In this document: positions 37,766 through 47,538 of the stretch, one piece after another
How the letters are laid out: each line of letters begins with the position of its first letter
Numbering within the stretch: position 1 is the stretch's first letter
NCBI GenBank assembly: GCA_963844435.1
Contig: CAWJOG010000003.1
Span: 62,001-126,000, forward strand
Source: JBDSLU01 sp963844435
GTDB taxonomy: Bacteria > Acidobacteriota > Vicinamibacteria > Vicinamibacterales > Vicinamibacteraceae
Direction of reading: 5' to 3'
DNA: 64,000 nucleotides
Notes under the pieces: generated by a model
What the model was told of the DNA's origin: nothing
What the model saw: the letters and a program-made list of their open reading frames with translations, nothing else
Databases searched by the model: none
Made by a program: the position numbers and the translations under genes

Positions 37766-40008
37766 TCAGCGGTAGACGCGGAGGCGGTACGAGGCGCGAT
37801 CCGCGCTGGCCCCGAGGATGTCGATGCGCAGGCCGGAGCCCGCCGTCTTCACCGACGCCCACGGAATGGTCGAATCGTAGTACGCGTTCTCGGATGAGTC
37901 GAAGAACGAAGGCACCGCCGGCGCGGCGTAACTCTGCCGCAGCACGCGTCTGCCGTTCAACCACTGCGACAGCGTGACCTGGTTGGCGTCGAGACCGAAG
38001 GTCGAGTCCCAGCTCTGCCAGCGCGCGTTCCAGAGCGTCCGCCCGTCCGGGCGGTAGCTTGCCGCCGGATGCGCATCGACCGGCAGGATCTGACCGAAGC
38101 CCGGGTGCTCCGACGTGTTGTTGTCGGGTATCGAGGCGTTGCGGTACCAGACCAGGACGCCGTCGGCATAACACTGCTTCTCGAGAAAGTTGCCGCCGAG
38201 GAAGTTGTACGCCCCGCAGAGGCTGGTGTCGTTGCGCACGTAGCTGCGCGACTCGACGAGGTAGTAGTGGAAGAACGTGTCGGTGAACTGGCCGCCGGCG
38301 ATCTGCCGGAACCCGCCGAGCGTCCACGCGGCCGGGTTCGTGGCATTGTCCACCACGCCGCCGATGGCGATGGAGTCCACCGCGAAGCCGGGACGCACGA
38401 CCGCGCCGTCGGTCCAGTAGCGGAAGCGGTAGGCCGTGGTGCCGGCCGGCAGCGTCGCCGTGACGGTCGCCCAGCCGCCCGAGACCCCGGTGATGCCGAA
38501 GCCGAAGTTCTGGCCGTTGGGATTGGTCGTGGTCGAAGCGCTGGTCGCGACGTGCTGCCACGTACCGCCGACCTGTGCGTCGAGGTAGGCGTAGTCCCAG
38601 TCGCTCTCGATGTCCCAGTTGGCGCGAAACGCGATTGACGTCGGCGAGGCGAAACTGGCGGCCCTGCTCATCGAGGTGTCGATGCCGTCGCCCTTCGTCG
38701 AGTAGAAGTAGTTGGGATCGGCGCCGTCGACCGGGAACACCGTTATGGTGCGGCTGATGTCGGGCAGGTCCACGCGGAGCGCCTGAGACTGGCCGCGGGT
38801 CGCACCTTCGGCCGGGCCGAGATTCGATGGTGGCGTCGGTGCCGAGCGCGACGCGCGCCAGCGTGTCGTCGAGCCAGCCGAGCGCCAGCTTCTCCCACGC
38901 GCCCATGTGGACCGGCTTGTCGCCGATCGAGTCCGGTGAATCGGACGCCCACGAGCCGGAGCTCATGAGGGTCCAGAAGCCGGTGGTGTTGTCGCCCGCT
39001 CCGGCCGTGTCGTACAGGTCGGGCAGGCCGAGGTCGTGCCCGAACTCGTGCGCGAAGACGCCGACGCCGCCGTTTTCCGGCTCGATCGGTGTAGTCGCCG
39101 ACCCACAGGTTCGTGCCTGGCAGGTTGTAGCCGCCGAGGTGGCAGCCGGCCGGGCCGGTCTCCACGTTGTAGTTCGCGTACCAGCGATGGCTCCAGATGG
39201 CGTCGCCGCCCTGGGCGCCGCCGCCGGCATCCTCGCCCTCTCCAGCATGCACGATCCCGAAGTGGTCGATGTAGCCGTCCGGTTCGGCGAAGTTGCCGTC
39301 GCCGTCACAGTCATAGCGGTCGACCTGATCGGCTGTCTGAAGATCGATGCCGCCGTAGTTACCCGATGCGGCGAGCGCCTGGACCGTTGCGTCCACGACG
39401 CGGTAGGCGGGACCGTTGAGGTCGTCGCCGCCGGCGCCCGACTTGCGGGCGTTGGCGCCGAATGCCGATTCCGGCGCAGCGACCTGCACCCAGTTCGATA
39501 CCTGGCCGGTCCACGTGAAGCGGCCGGACGACTGTTCGAGGTAGTAGTCGCGCATCGAAGGCCGCCCGTAGGAGCCGCCGCCCGGGGCGAAGAGCATGTC
39601 ACGGTAGTGCTGCGGGCTGACGTCCGCGGACCAGTAGGTGCTGTTGTCGGTGGCCCGGTTCGGCTGCGGGATCTGCCCGTGCTGCACGTCGGTGAAATCG
39701 ATCAGCACCGTCGTGAGGTATTCCGCGCCCTGCAGACGGAAGTTCACGAACCGGCCGTTCTTCAGCGTCACGGTGCCGCTGGGATCCGGAGCCGCCAGAC
39801 CCTTGGCGACGAGATCCGCGGCGGCGCGGCGCTCCCGTTCGCGCTTGGCGACGAAGGCCGGCAGCGGTTTGGAATGGCCGTTGGCGGCGCCGGTCTTGCC
39901 GGCGGCGCCGCCGCCCCTCGACGGGGTCGAAACCTGCGGCGAGGCGCCGCCGAGCGCGCCGGTTGCGAGTACGAGCGACAACGTTCCTGTAATCCAGCGT
40001 CGATCCAT
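37766..40008 (-). CDS. M6-family (immune inhibitor A-like) secreted metalloprotease (two frameshifts)
   Basis: A signal peptide (GTLSLVLATGALGGASP) is followed by a propeptide-like region. The catalytic domain begins LTTVLIDFTDVQHG, with the zinc site VFAHEFGHDLGLPDLYDTAG (HExxH near residue 319) and GFWTLMSSGSWA, which are hallmarks of M6 peptidases. The C-terminal half has immune-inhibitor-A-type domains: ISRTITVFPVDGADPNYFYS, then DYAYLDAQVGGTWQHVAT and HPGFGQILPVDAHPA. One-base shifts near 39090 and 38820 are corrected by the adjacent frames. M6 enzymes degrade extracellular proteins. The length of about 747 residues is normal for the family. Confidence 0.9.
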
Positions 40009-40183
40009 CGGCCATCCTCTGCGTTGCAAGGGGGTATGACGGGCGAGGGCCGGAGCGGCCCTGCGTCGTGGCGAAGAGGGGCATTATCGCGGTGGGGTGG
40101 ATGACGTGCAAGCGGGACGACGGCGACGCCCGCCGCTCAGGGGGCGCCCGAGGGAGCCGTATTCGACTGGGACGGGCCGACGG

Positions 40184-40894
40184 TCAGCGCTGCGCCAGCG
40201 TCCGCGGCGGGACCGGACGGCCATCGATCTCGGAGTAGTCGTAGGTCATCCGCAGCGTGGCGGCGCCGAACATGCGGACCTGCGCGGTCGTCTCGAGCGC
40301 GACGGGCATCACGGCGCCTTCGATCCGATCGTAGGTGCGGACGATGTCGACGCTCTTGACCCAGAACGAGGGGCTCTTGGCCAGGCGGCCCTGCACGCGC
40401 ACGAGCTCGCCGTCGGTCGGCCGCAGGAACATCGCGCCCGTGACCAGCACGCGCTCCTTGCGCTTCGGTGACAGCAGCACCTTGGCGAGGCCGTTCTCGT
40501 CCACGCCGTGGACCTGGAACTCGTAGTTGCACGGCGCGAGCGCCGACCGCGCCATCTCGCCGCGGGACACGGCCTCACGCTCGCCCTCGAGGATGGCCTT
40601 CAGCACCTTGTCGCGGATGTTGCCGGAGCCGCCCTCGCTGGTGATGGTGTAGCGGAAGCCCGCCGCCGGTGAGTACTCGGTCGTGGCCTCGAGCCAGCCG
40701 ACCGAGTCGCCGTTCCGTGCTTCGAGGCGACGCGTCGCCCGGTAGGGCCGCGGTGAATCGCCCTGCGCGAGGAACTGCTTCATCGAGTGCTCGGCGGCTT
40801 CGGTGGTCGTCGGCATGGTCGCCCGCAGCTGAGGCGCGATGACCATCATCAGGAGCAGGGCGCCGAAGCCGTGATACCGAGGGCTCGCCAACAT
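40184..40894 (-). CDS. LolA/MucB-fold-like exported protein
   Basis: The intact 236-residue protein has a signal peptide (GFGALLLMMVIAPQLRA). The body is beta-rich: YRATRRLEARNGDSVGWLEA, FRYTITSEGGSGNIRDKVLK, YEFQVHGVDENGLAKVLLSP, then FWVKSVDIVRTYDRIEGAVM. This pattern of antiparallel strands after an N-terminal helix resembles the LolA/LppX/RseB lipoprotein-binding fold. The assignment rests on pattern, not on a signature motif. It lies 175 bp upstream of the M6 protease on the same strand and is divergent from the cytochrome c/PQQ operon. Confidence 0.6.
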   Translation of the reverse strand: MLASPRYHGFGALLLMMVIAPQLRATMPTTTEAAEHSMKQFLAQGDSPRPYRATRRLEARNGDSVGWLEATTEYSPAAGFRYTITSEGGSGNIRDKVLKAILEGEREAVSRGEMARSALAPCNYEFQVHGVDENGLAKVLLSPKRKERVLVTGAMFLRPTDGELVRVQGRLAKSPSFWVKSVDIVRTYDRIEGAVMPVALETTAQVRMFGAATLRMTYDYSEIDGRPVPPRTLAQR

Positions 40895-41118
40895 GGCACC
40901 CGCCCCTTTTGCAGGGAGCGTGCCGGGTCCCACGGGTTCGGCGGAGCCCGCTACGATACCCGGATTGGTAGCGGCAGGCCCACAATCGGCAGGCTGGCGA
41001 ACCCCTGTCGAGTCCGGGCGCCTGCTGGGCCAGACCGCCGCCCGTCCCGTGCAGCTGGACCGCTGGCGCCCCCACGTCGGTGGATCGACGCCGCTGGGCT
41101 GCTCACGGAGCCCGGAAT

Positions 41119-41146
41119 GTGTGGTTACATGCAACCAGAACCACAC
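41119..41146 (+). promoter_or_regulatory. inverted repeat just upstream of the cytochrome c/PQQ operon
   Basis: GTGTGGTT (41119-41126) and AACCACAC (41139-41146) form 8-bp arms around 12 bp; an inner GGTT/AACC pair also exists. An AAGGAG begins 6 bp later. It may be an operator or a 5'-UTR hairpin next to the ribosome binding site. Confidence 0.45.
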
Positions 41147-41168
41147 GACGTCAAGGAGACCGGTCCGG

Positions 41169-42140
41169 ATGTTTCGACGCCCCGTTTCGATGAGTGCGAT
41201 GGCGCTCGGCCTCGCGCTCACCGTGGGCCTGCGCGCCGCCGCCCAGGCGCCCGCAGCGCCCGCTCAGCCGCCTGCGGGCCAGCCGCCCGCGACCCCGCCG
41301 CCCACGCCAGGTGCGCACGGCGAGCCCGCCCCGCCGCCGCGTCCCGCCGGCGGCGTCCAGGAACCGCCGCGGTTCCCGGCGCACCAGCGTCCGGCGGCCT
41401 CGCCGGAGGTGTTGGAACGTGGCAAGGCGCAGTACGCCGGCTTGTGCAGCGCCTGCCACGGCGCCGACGCGCGCGGAGGCCAGCTCGGGGGGCCGAACCT
41501 GCTCCGCTCGCAGCTGGTCCTCGACGACAAGGACGGCGAGCTGATCATCCCGGTGGTGCAGAAGGGACGGCCCGGTCCGCCGCCGATGCCGCCGCTGCCG
41601 GTGGCCGTCGAGGAGATCAAGGCGATCGGCGCCTGGCTCCACGACCTGCAGGCTCAGGGCACGAATCAGGGCGGCCCGCCGCCCGGGCCCGAGACCGAGC
41701 TGAACATCCTGGTCGGGGACGCCAAGGCGGGCGAGGCGTTCTTCGCGACGCAGTGTGCGAGCTGCCACTCCGCGACCGGCGATCTCCAGGGCATCGCCGC
41801 GAGGGTGCCGAGCCCGATGGCGCTGCAGAACCTCTGGGTCTCCGGTGGCGTGAACAGGGGACGCGGCCCGGGCAGTCGCTCCGCCAGCTCTGCGCCGAAG
41901 CCGGTGACCGCCACCGTCACGCTGGCCTCCGGTGAAAAGATGTCGGGCCGGCTGCTGCGTCTCGACGACTTCCTCGCCACCATCGGCCTGGAGGACGGGA
42001 CGACGCGGACCATCAGGCGCGCCGGCAATACCCCGCGCATCGAGGTGCAGGATCCGCTCGCGAAGCATCGCGAGCTGCTCGGCGCCCTCACCAACGCGAA
42101 CATGCACGACGTCACGGCTTTCCTGTCGACGCTCAAATGA
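41169..42140 (+). CDS. diheme cytochrome c
   Basis: The intact 323-residue exported protein (SAMALGLALTVGLRAAA) has a long Pro/Ala linker and two heme c sites: CSACH at residues 93-97 in a class I cytochrome domain (YAGLCSACHGADARGGQLGG) and CASCH at 196-200. Between them is PPMPPLPVAVEEIKAIGAWL, with the Met ligand region. The last ~100 residues (VTLASGEKMSGRLLRLDDFL) form a small beta domain like that seen in other propeller-associated cytochromes. It is the first gene of an operon with a PQQ dehydrogenase (4-bp ATGA overlap) and is its likely electron acceptor. Confidence 0.9.
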   Translation: MFRRPVSMSAMALGLALTVGLRAAAQAPAAPAQPPAGQPPATPPPTPGAHGEPAPPPRPAGGVQEPPRFPAHQRPAASPEVLERGKAQYAGLCSACHGADARGGQLGGPNLLRSQLVLDDKDGELIIPVVQKGRPGPPPMPPLPVAVEEIKAIGAWLHDLQAQGTNQGGPPPGPETELNILVGDAKAGEAFFATQCASCHSATGDLQGIAARVPSPMALQNLWVSGGVNRGRGPGSRSASSAPKPVTATVTLASGEKMSGRLLRLDDFLATIGLEDGTTRTIRRAGNTPRIEVQDPLAKHRELLGALTNANMHDVTAFLSTLK

Positions 42141-43843
42141 GACTCACGCGACTTCTTCCGACCTGGGTCCCGATCTCGGCGCTGGTGCTGGCGGGAGCGC
42201 TCGCGGCCGGCCAGACCGGCCTCGCCCGCGATCTCGCGCCCGGCGACCTCCTCAAGCCGCTCGGCGAGAACTGGCCGTCCTACTCGGGCGATTACACCGG
42301 CAAGCGGTTCAGCCCGCTGGCGCAGGTCAATCAGACGACGGTCAAGCAGTTGAGCCTCGCCTGGACGGCGAAGCTCACGGCGGGGCCGGGGCCGACGGGC
42401 CGCTGGGGCCAGGGCCCGGCGGCCATCGTCGGCGGCGACGGATCCCCGAACAACCCGGCGGTCCCGACGATCATCAAGGGCACGCCGCTGATGGTGAACG
42501 GCGTCCTCTACGTCACCTCGCCCGACAACGGCTGGGCCCTCGACGCCCGCGACGGCCGCGAGATGTGGCACTACTTCTGGCGGACCCGCGGCGGCACGCC
42601 GATCGGCAACCGCGGCTTCGGGCTGTGGAACAACGCGCTGTTCATGGTCACGCCCGACGACTTCATCGTCTCGCTCGACGCGAAGACGGGGAAGGAGCGC
42701 TGGAACAAGGAGTTCGCGCCCTTCACGCAGCAGTACTTCTCGACCATCGCGCCGATGGTGATCGGCAACACCGTCATCGTCGGCACCGGCAACGACCTCG
42801 ATTCGCCCGGCTATCTCCAGGCCTACGACACCGACACGGGCAAGGAGCTGTGGCGCTTCTACACCGTGCCGCAGAATGCCGGCGACCCCGGCGTCGACAC
42901 CTGGCCGAGCCTGCAGGCGGCGCGCTACGGCGGCGGGCATCCGTGGCTGCCGGGCGTCTACGATCCCGAGACGAACCTCTACATCTTCGGCACCGGCAAC
43001 CCGATCCCGGCCTACACGCTGGGCCGCGGCGAAGGCGACAACCTGTTCACGTGTGCGCTCATCGCCGTGGACGTCGCGACCGGCAAGATGAAGTGGTACT
43101 TCCAGACCTCGCCGCACGACATGCACGACTGGGACTCGGCCCAGACGCCGGTGCTGTTCGAGGGGACGGTCGGCGGGAAGAAGCGGAAGCTGGTGGCCAC
43201 CGCGGCGCGCAACGGCTACTTCTTCACGCTCGATCGCGCGACCGGCGAGAAGGTCGTGGTCACGAAGTACGGCAGCGCCACCAACTGGGCCAAGTCCATC
43301 GACCCGAAGGGCTCGGTCCGGCGCGAGCCGGCCAAGGATCCGATCGTCCCGGGCGCGATCGTCTCGCCGACGTCGGGCGGCACGATCAACTGGGAGCCGC
43401 CGGCCTACTCGCCGATCACCGGGCTGTTCTACGTCACGGAGCGCAACGGCCACTCGATCTACTACCTGACCGACCCGGATCCGCGCGGCTCGATGGGCCT
43501 GGCCGGCAAGGAGGAAGTGTTCGTCGGCAACACCGGCAACTTCCTCACCGCGATCGATCCGCTGACCGGCAAGGTCGCCTGGCGCCGTCCCTACCCGTCG
43601 GCGGGCGGCAGCGGCATGTACGGCGGCGGCGGGTCCGGCCTGCTGACCACCGCCGGCAAGCTGGTGTTCGGCGGCGACAACGGCGGCAACTTCGTCGCCT
43701 GGGACGCGGTCACCGGCACGCCGATCTGGCACACGCACATCGGCGACGTCACCAACCCGCCGATGACCTACATGCTCGACGGGCGGCAGTACATCCTCGT
43801 CGCGACAACCGACACGCTCTACGCGTTCGCGCTGTATCAATAG
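42137..43843 (+). CDS. PQQ-dependent dehydrogenase (quinoprotein propeller)
   Basis: The intact 568-residue exported protein (ISALVLAGALAAGQTG) is a full quinoprotein propeller. It starts WPSYSGDYTGKRFSPLAQVN, a typical first blade. Other motifs are DNGWALDARDGREMWHYFWR, GTGNPIPAYTLGRGEGDNLF and TSPHDMHDWDSAQTPVLF, where the catalytic Asp of methanol/alcohol dehydrogenases is expected. The last blade is LVFGGDNGGNFVAWDAVTGT. No heme motif is present; the cytochrome encoded just upstream would serve as electron acceptor. The vicinal disulfide of classic methanol dehydrogenases is not seen. The substrate is probably an alcohol or aldehyde, but this is not proven. Confidence 0.85.
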   Translation: MRLTRLLPTWVPISALVLAGALAAGQTGLARDLAPGDLLKPLGENWPSYSGDYTGKRFSPLAQVNQTTVKQLSLAWTAKLTAGPGPTGRWGQGPAAIVGGDGSPNNPAVPTIIKGTPLMVNGVLYVTSPDNGWALDARDGREMWHYFWRTRGGTPIGNRGFGLWNNALFMVTPDDFIVSLDAKTGKERWNKEFAPFTQQYFSTIAPMVIGNTVIVGTGNDLDSPGYLQAYDTDTGKELWRFYTVPQNAGDPGVDTWPSLQAARYGGGHPWLPGVYDPETNLYIFGTGNPIPAYTLGRGEGDNLFTCALIAVDVATGKMKWYFQTSPHDMHDWDSAQTPVLFEGTVGGKKRKLVATAARNGYFFTLDRATGEKVVVTKYGSATNWAKSIDPKGSVRREPAKDPIVPGAIVSPTSGGTINWEPPAYSPITGLFYVTERNGHSIYYLTDPDPRGSMGLAGKEEVFVGNTGNFLTAIDPLTGKVAWRRPYPSAGGSGMYGGGGSGLLTTAGKLVFGGDNGGNFVAWDAVTGTPIWHTHIGDVTNPPMTYMLDGRQYILVATTDTLYAFALYQ

Positions 43844-43845
43844 CG

Positions 43846-44925
43846 ATGGTCAGCCTCCGTCTCGATCGGCGCGTCGTCGTCCTCGGCCCGGTGGTGGCGC
43901 TGCTCGCCGCGGCGGCAGGCGCGTGCCGCGCGGACGCGCCGCCGCCTGCGCCGCCGCAGCGCGTCTACGTGAGCAACGAGACGGCGGGCACCGTCGCGGT
44001 GATCGATCCGGCCACCGGCAACGTCATCGCCGCCATCCCGGTCGGCAAGCGCCCGCGCGGCATGCGTGTGTCGCGCGACGGCAAGCAGTTGTACGTCGCG
44101 CTGTCCGGATCGCCGATCGCGCCGCCGGGGGTGGACGAGTCGACGCTGCCGCCGGCCGATCGCTCGGCGGACGGCATCGCCGTCGTCGACATCGCGACAC
44201 GGAAGATCGTCCGCACCATTCCCAGCGGCCAGGATCCCGAAGCCTTCGATCTCTCGCCTGATGAGCGCTGGCTCTACGTCTCGAACGAGGAGACGGCGGA
44301 GATGTCGGTGGTCGACGTGGCGGCAGGCAAAGTCGCCCTCCGCGTTCCGGTCGGCGACGAGCCCGAGGGCGTGACGGTCTCGCCGGACGGCAAGATCGTG
44401 TACGTCACCTGCGAGGACGATCACACCGTCGTCGCCGTCGACACCACGTCGCTCGCGAAGCTCGGTCGTGTCATCGTCGGCCTGCGGCCGCGCTCGATAG
44501 CGATCACCCCGGACGGCGAGACGCTGTTCGTCACCGACGAGAACTCGGCGTCGATCTCCGTGGTGAACGCGGCGCGACGCACCCTGCTCGAGACGATCCG
44601 GCTGCCCAAGCCCGACGCCGACCCGATGCCGCCCCGGCCGATGGGCGCGGTGCTGTCGCCGGACGCAAAGCTCCTGTTCGTGTCGAACGGCCGCGCCAAG
44701 TCGGTCTCGGTGATCGACGTCGCGCAGCGGCGCCTCCTGCGGACCATGAACGACGTCGGCCAGCGGCCGTGGGGCATCGGCGTCAACGCCGACGGCACGA
44801 AGCTGTTCACGGCCAACGGCCCGGCCGGCGACGTGTCGATCGTCGACGTCGCGACCGGCGCCGTCGAGCGTCGCATCAGCCTCGGCGGCAGTCCGTGGGG
44901 CATCGCCGTCGCCTCGGCGCCTTGA
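43846..44925 (+). CDS. YVTN beta-propeller lipoprotein
   Basis: The intact 359-residue protein has a lipobox-like signal (VALLAAAAGAC). Its repeats are classic YVTN blades: RVYVSNETAGTVAVIDPATG, AFDLSPDERWLYVSNEETAE, GVTVSPDGKIVYVTCEDDHT and GIGVNADGTKLFTANGPAGD. YVTN propellers often accompany quinoprotein dehydrogenases and may act in assembly, binding or electron-transfer complexes. It starts 2 bp after the PQQ dehydrogenase stop and closes this operon. A 71-bp near-copy of its last blade occurs at 52258. Confidence 0.85.
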   Translation: MVSLRLDRRVVVLGPVVALLAAAAGACRADAPPPAPPQRVYVSNETAGTVAVIDPATGNVIAAIPVGKRPRGMRVSRDGKQLYVALSGSPIAPPGVDESTLPPADRSADGIAVVDIATRKIVRTIPSGQDPEAFDLSPDERWLYVSNEETAEMSVVDVAAGKVALRVPVGDEPEGVTVSPDGKIVYVTCEDDHTVVAVDTTSLAKLGRVIVGLRPRSIAITPDGETLFVTDENSASISVVNAARRTLLETIRLPKPDADPMPPRPMGAVLSPDAKLLFVSNGRAKSVSVIDVAQRRLLRTMNDVGQRPWGIGVNADGTKLFTANGPAGDVSIVDVATGAVERRISLGGSPWGIAVASAP

Positions 44926-44930
44926 GACTC

Positions 44931-44957
44931 GTGTCCTGAGTCTCCGACTCGGGACAC
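44931..44957. terminator. bidirectional hairpin between convergent genes
   Basis: GTGTCCTGAGTC and GACTCGGGACAC form a 12-bp stem (one U-G wobble) with a 3-nt loop. It starts 5 bp after the YVTN lipoprotein stop and touches the stop of the convergent CadC-like gene, so it can terminate both. Confidence 0.7.
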
Positions 44958-47321
44958 TAGCGATCGACCTGGTCGAGCATCCAGACGTCGCTGCGCGATT
45001 CGGTCATCGGCAGCAGCAGACGCGTGGCGGTGATGGCGATGTCCATCTGCACCGTCCGCGGCGTCAGCAGGAACTGCGCCGAGCGGAACGCCGTGACCGG
45101 GAACGGGTCGCCGATCGGCGTGCCGGTCGCGTCGTCGACTCGCCGTCCCCAGACGTTCGCGACGCCGGTCCGGTTCGACACGAAGTAGAGGACGCGCCCG
45201 TCCGGCCCCCAGCGCGGCTTGTCGTCGAACCACGCGCCGTCGGTGATGGCCTGCCAGGGGCCGCCGTCCGCCGGTGCGACGTAGACCGTCGACGTCGAGG
45301 CATACGACAGGTCGTGCGCGAGGAACGTGATCCAGCGCTGATCCGGCGAGAACCGCTGGTTGAAGAGATTGCGCCCGGGATCGGACGCAATGACCTGGAC
45401 CACCGAATCGCCGGCCTGGTCCGCGCTCGAGACGGAGACCAGGCACGTCGAGTAGCGATCGGACTCGCTGAACCGGCAGGCGCCGAGGATCGCCCGGCCA
45501 TCCTTCGACCAGTCGGATCCCTGCATCTCGACCTGGCCTGGCAACGTCAACACGCGCTCGCCGGTGCCATCCGCATTCAGCAGCGCGACGCGCGGACGTG
45601 TTGTCCGCGCGTATCCACACCGCATGAACGCGAGCCTGGCGCCGTCAGGCGACCACAGCGGCTTGGCGAGCTTCCAGTCCGCGCTCGACAGCAGCAGCCG
45701 CTCCTGCCCTTCGCTCACCGATCGTTCCCACAGCTCGCTCCGGCCGGCCCGGAACGTCCGATAGGCGACCTTCGAGCCATCGGCGCGGGCGTCGAAATCC
45801 ACTTCACCGGTGCTGCCGTTGCTGATCGGATACGGTTCGCCGGTGACGAGGCCGTTGGCCGGATCGAACGGGAACGACCACAGCCTGGTGCGGCTCGACG
45901 TGGTCGTGAAGAGCAGTCTCGTGCCGTCCGGCGACAGCGCTACGTTCGACTCTTCTCCTGCGCCGGTGGTGAGGCGTTCGGGGCCGTCGACCCAGGCCTC
46001 CGTCACGGGATCGACGGTAATGCGCCAGACGTTCCGGGTATCGCCGGCCAGGCCCTCGAAGTAGATGTGCCGGCGCGAGCGGGCCCACACGAACCGTCCC
46101 GCGGAGACGCCTGCGAGATCGTGCTGAACCGCGATCGGAGATGCGAGGCGTGGTCGGAGGCCGTCCTCGAGCGGCACCGTCAGGAATCGGACCTCCCGCG
46201 TGAGAGTGGTCCCCCAGATGGAGACGCGCCGCCATCGGGATGCCAGGCGGCATGGAGCGCCGGAACTGACCGCGTCACGTCGGGGCGGACGGGACGTGGG
46301 GGTCTTCCATCGAGGCCCACCACGTACATCGTGGGCAGATCCGGAAGCACCGCCGAACGCTTGAACAGGATCAGCGTCCATCCGGCGACCAGCGCGGCTC
46401 GTAGCCGAAGCTCGAGACGAGGCGTTCGATCCCGCCGTTCGCGGGCATGACGTAGAGGCCACCGCCATCGCGCTCGGAGCGGAACACGATGGATTGGCCA
46501 TCGGGCGACCACTGCGGCTGCGACTCGTTGGCCTCGGACGACGTCAGGCGGATCGGATCGGGATCGCCGAGACGCTGCTTCCAGAGGTCGGCATTGCCGG
46601 CGCGGTCGTTGGCGTACACCACCCACTGGCCGTCCGGCGCCCACGCGGCGTCCGCGGCAGCGCCGCGTCCTCATAGGTGATGCGCTGCAGGCTGCGTCGA
46701 GGCCGACGTCGAACCCGGGCGGTGTCGCAGCTGCATGTCCACGGCGACCGCGACGATGGCGCCGATGGCCGCGACGAGTATCCCGAGCGACATCCACCGG
46801 CCCTGCAGGCAGAGATCGCCAGCCCGGACGCACCGTGCGCCGGCAAGCCTCCGGGCATGTGCGGCTCCGGCGGGAGCTCGTGGCGGGCGGGAGGCTCCTC
46901 GAGGTCCAGCGCCGGCTCCGGCGGATGATGGGCATGCCCATCGCAGGCCGTTGCGCAGCTCGGGCGGCACCTCCGCCAGCTCCTGCACGGTGGCGACGAA
47001 CCGATAGCCGTGACCGGGAATGGTGACGACGAAGTCGTGTTCGTCGGGGCGCTGCCCGAGCGCACGGCGCAGCGACGAAATCTGGCGCGCCAGATTGTTC
47101 TCGTTCACCGCGGTGTCCGGCCACACCAGGTTCAGCAGCTCATCTTTGCTGACGCTGTGGTCTCGATGCTCGAGCAGCACGACGAGCACGTCGAAGGTCT
47201 TCGACGAGATGGGCACGAGCCCACCTTCCCGCCACAGCCTCCGCTTGAGGGGATCGACGACGAACGGACCGAAGGCATAGGCGCCTTGGCCGGACGAATC
47301 GTCCGCTTTGATGTCGCCCAC
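44957..47321 (-). CDS. CadC-like membrane regulator: winged helix, TM helix, PD40 propeller (about six frameshifts)
   Basis: The N-terminus is an OmpR/PhoB-type winged helix: YAFGPFVVDPLKRRLWREGG, SKTFDVLVVLLEHRDHSVSK, LARQISSLRRALGQ and IPGHGYRFVATV. One transmembrane helix follows (WMSLGILVAAIGAIVAVAV). The rest is an outer PD40/TolB-type propeller (QPQWSPDGQSIVFRSERDGG, NVALSPDGTRLLFTTTSSRT, QRFSPDQRWITFLAHDLS). It is thus a one-component sensor binding DNA from the membrane, as CadC and ToxR do. Several shifts lie between about 46960 and 46200; the 44957-46200 part is clean. I used the GTG before GDIKADDSSGQG as start. It is divergent from a TonB receptor with direct repeats in between. 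Confidence 0.8.
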
Positions 47322-47420
47322 GTTGTAGCTGACTCGACATAGTAACCGACCCTTCGCGCGCCTGGGAGTCGAATCTCGCAGCCGATTTTGTTGTCGCAGC
47401 GGTCGTGGTCGCACCAGGTA

Positions 47421-47461
47421 TTTTCAGCACTTTTCAGGTCTTTTCAGGCTCCAGGTATAGA
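47421..47461 (+). promoter_or_regulatory. three TTTTCAG direct repeats and -10 upstream of the TonB receptor
   Basis: TTTTCAG occurs at 47421, 47431 and 47441, an exact 10-bp period, ending 8 bp before TATAGA (47456-47461). OmpR/PhoB-type winged helices bind direct repeats of about 10-11 bp that replace the -35 element. The divergent CadC-like protein is the obvious ligand; activation is inferred from the spacing. Confidence 0.7.
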
Positions 47462-47538
47462 CGCCGCTGGCGACGCATGCGTAGGGTCAAGCGAATCCTC
47501 CAGCTTCGCCGAACCGCAGGACCGAAAGGACCTCGACT

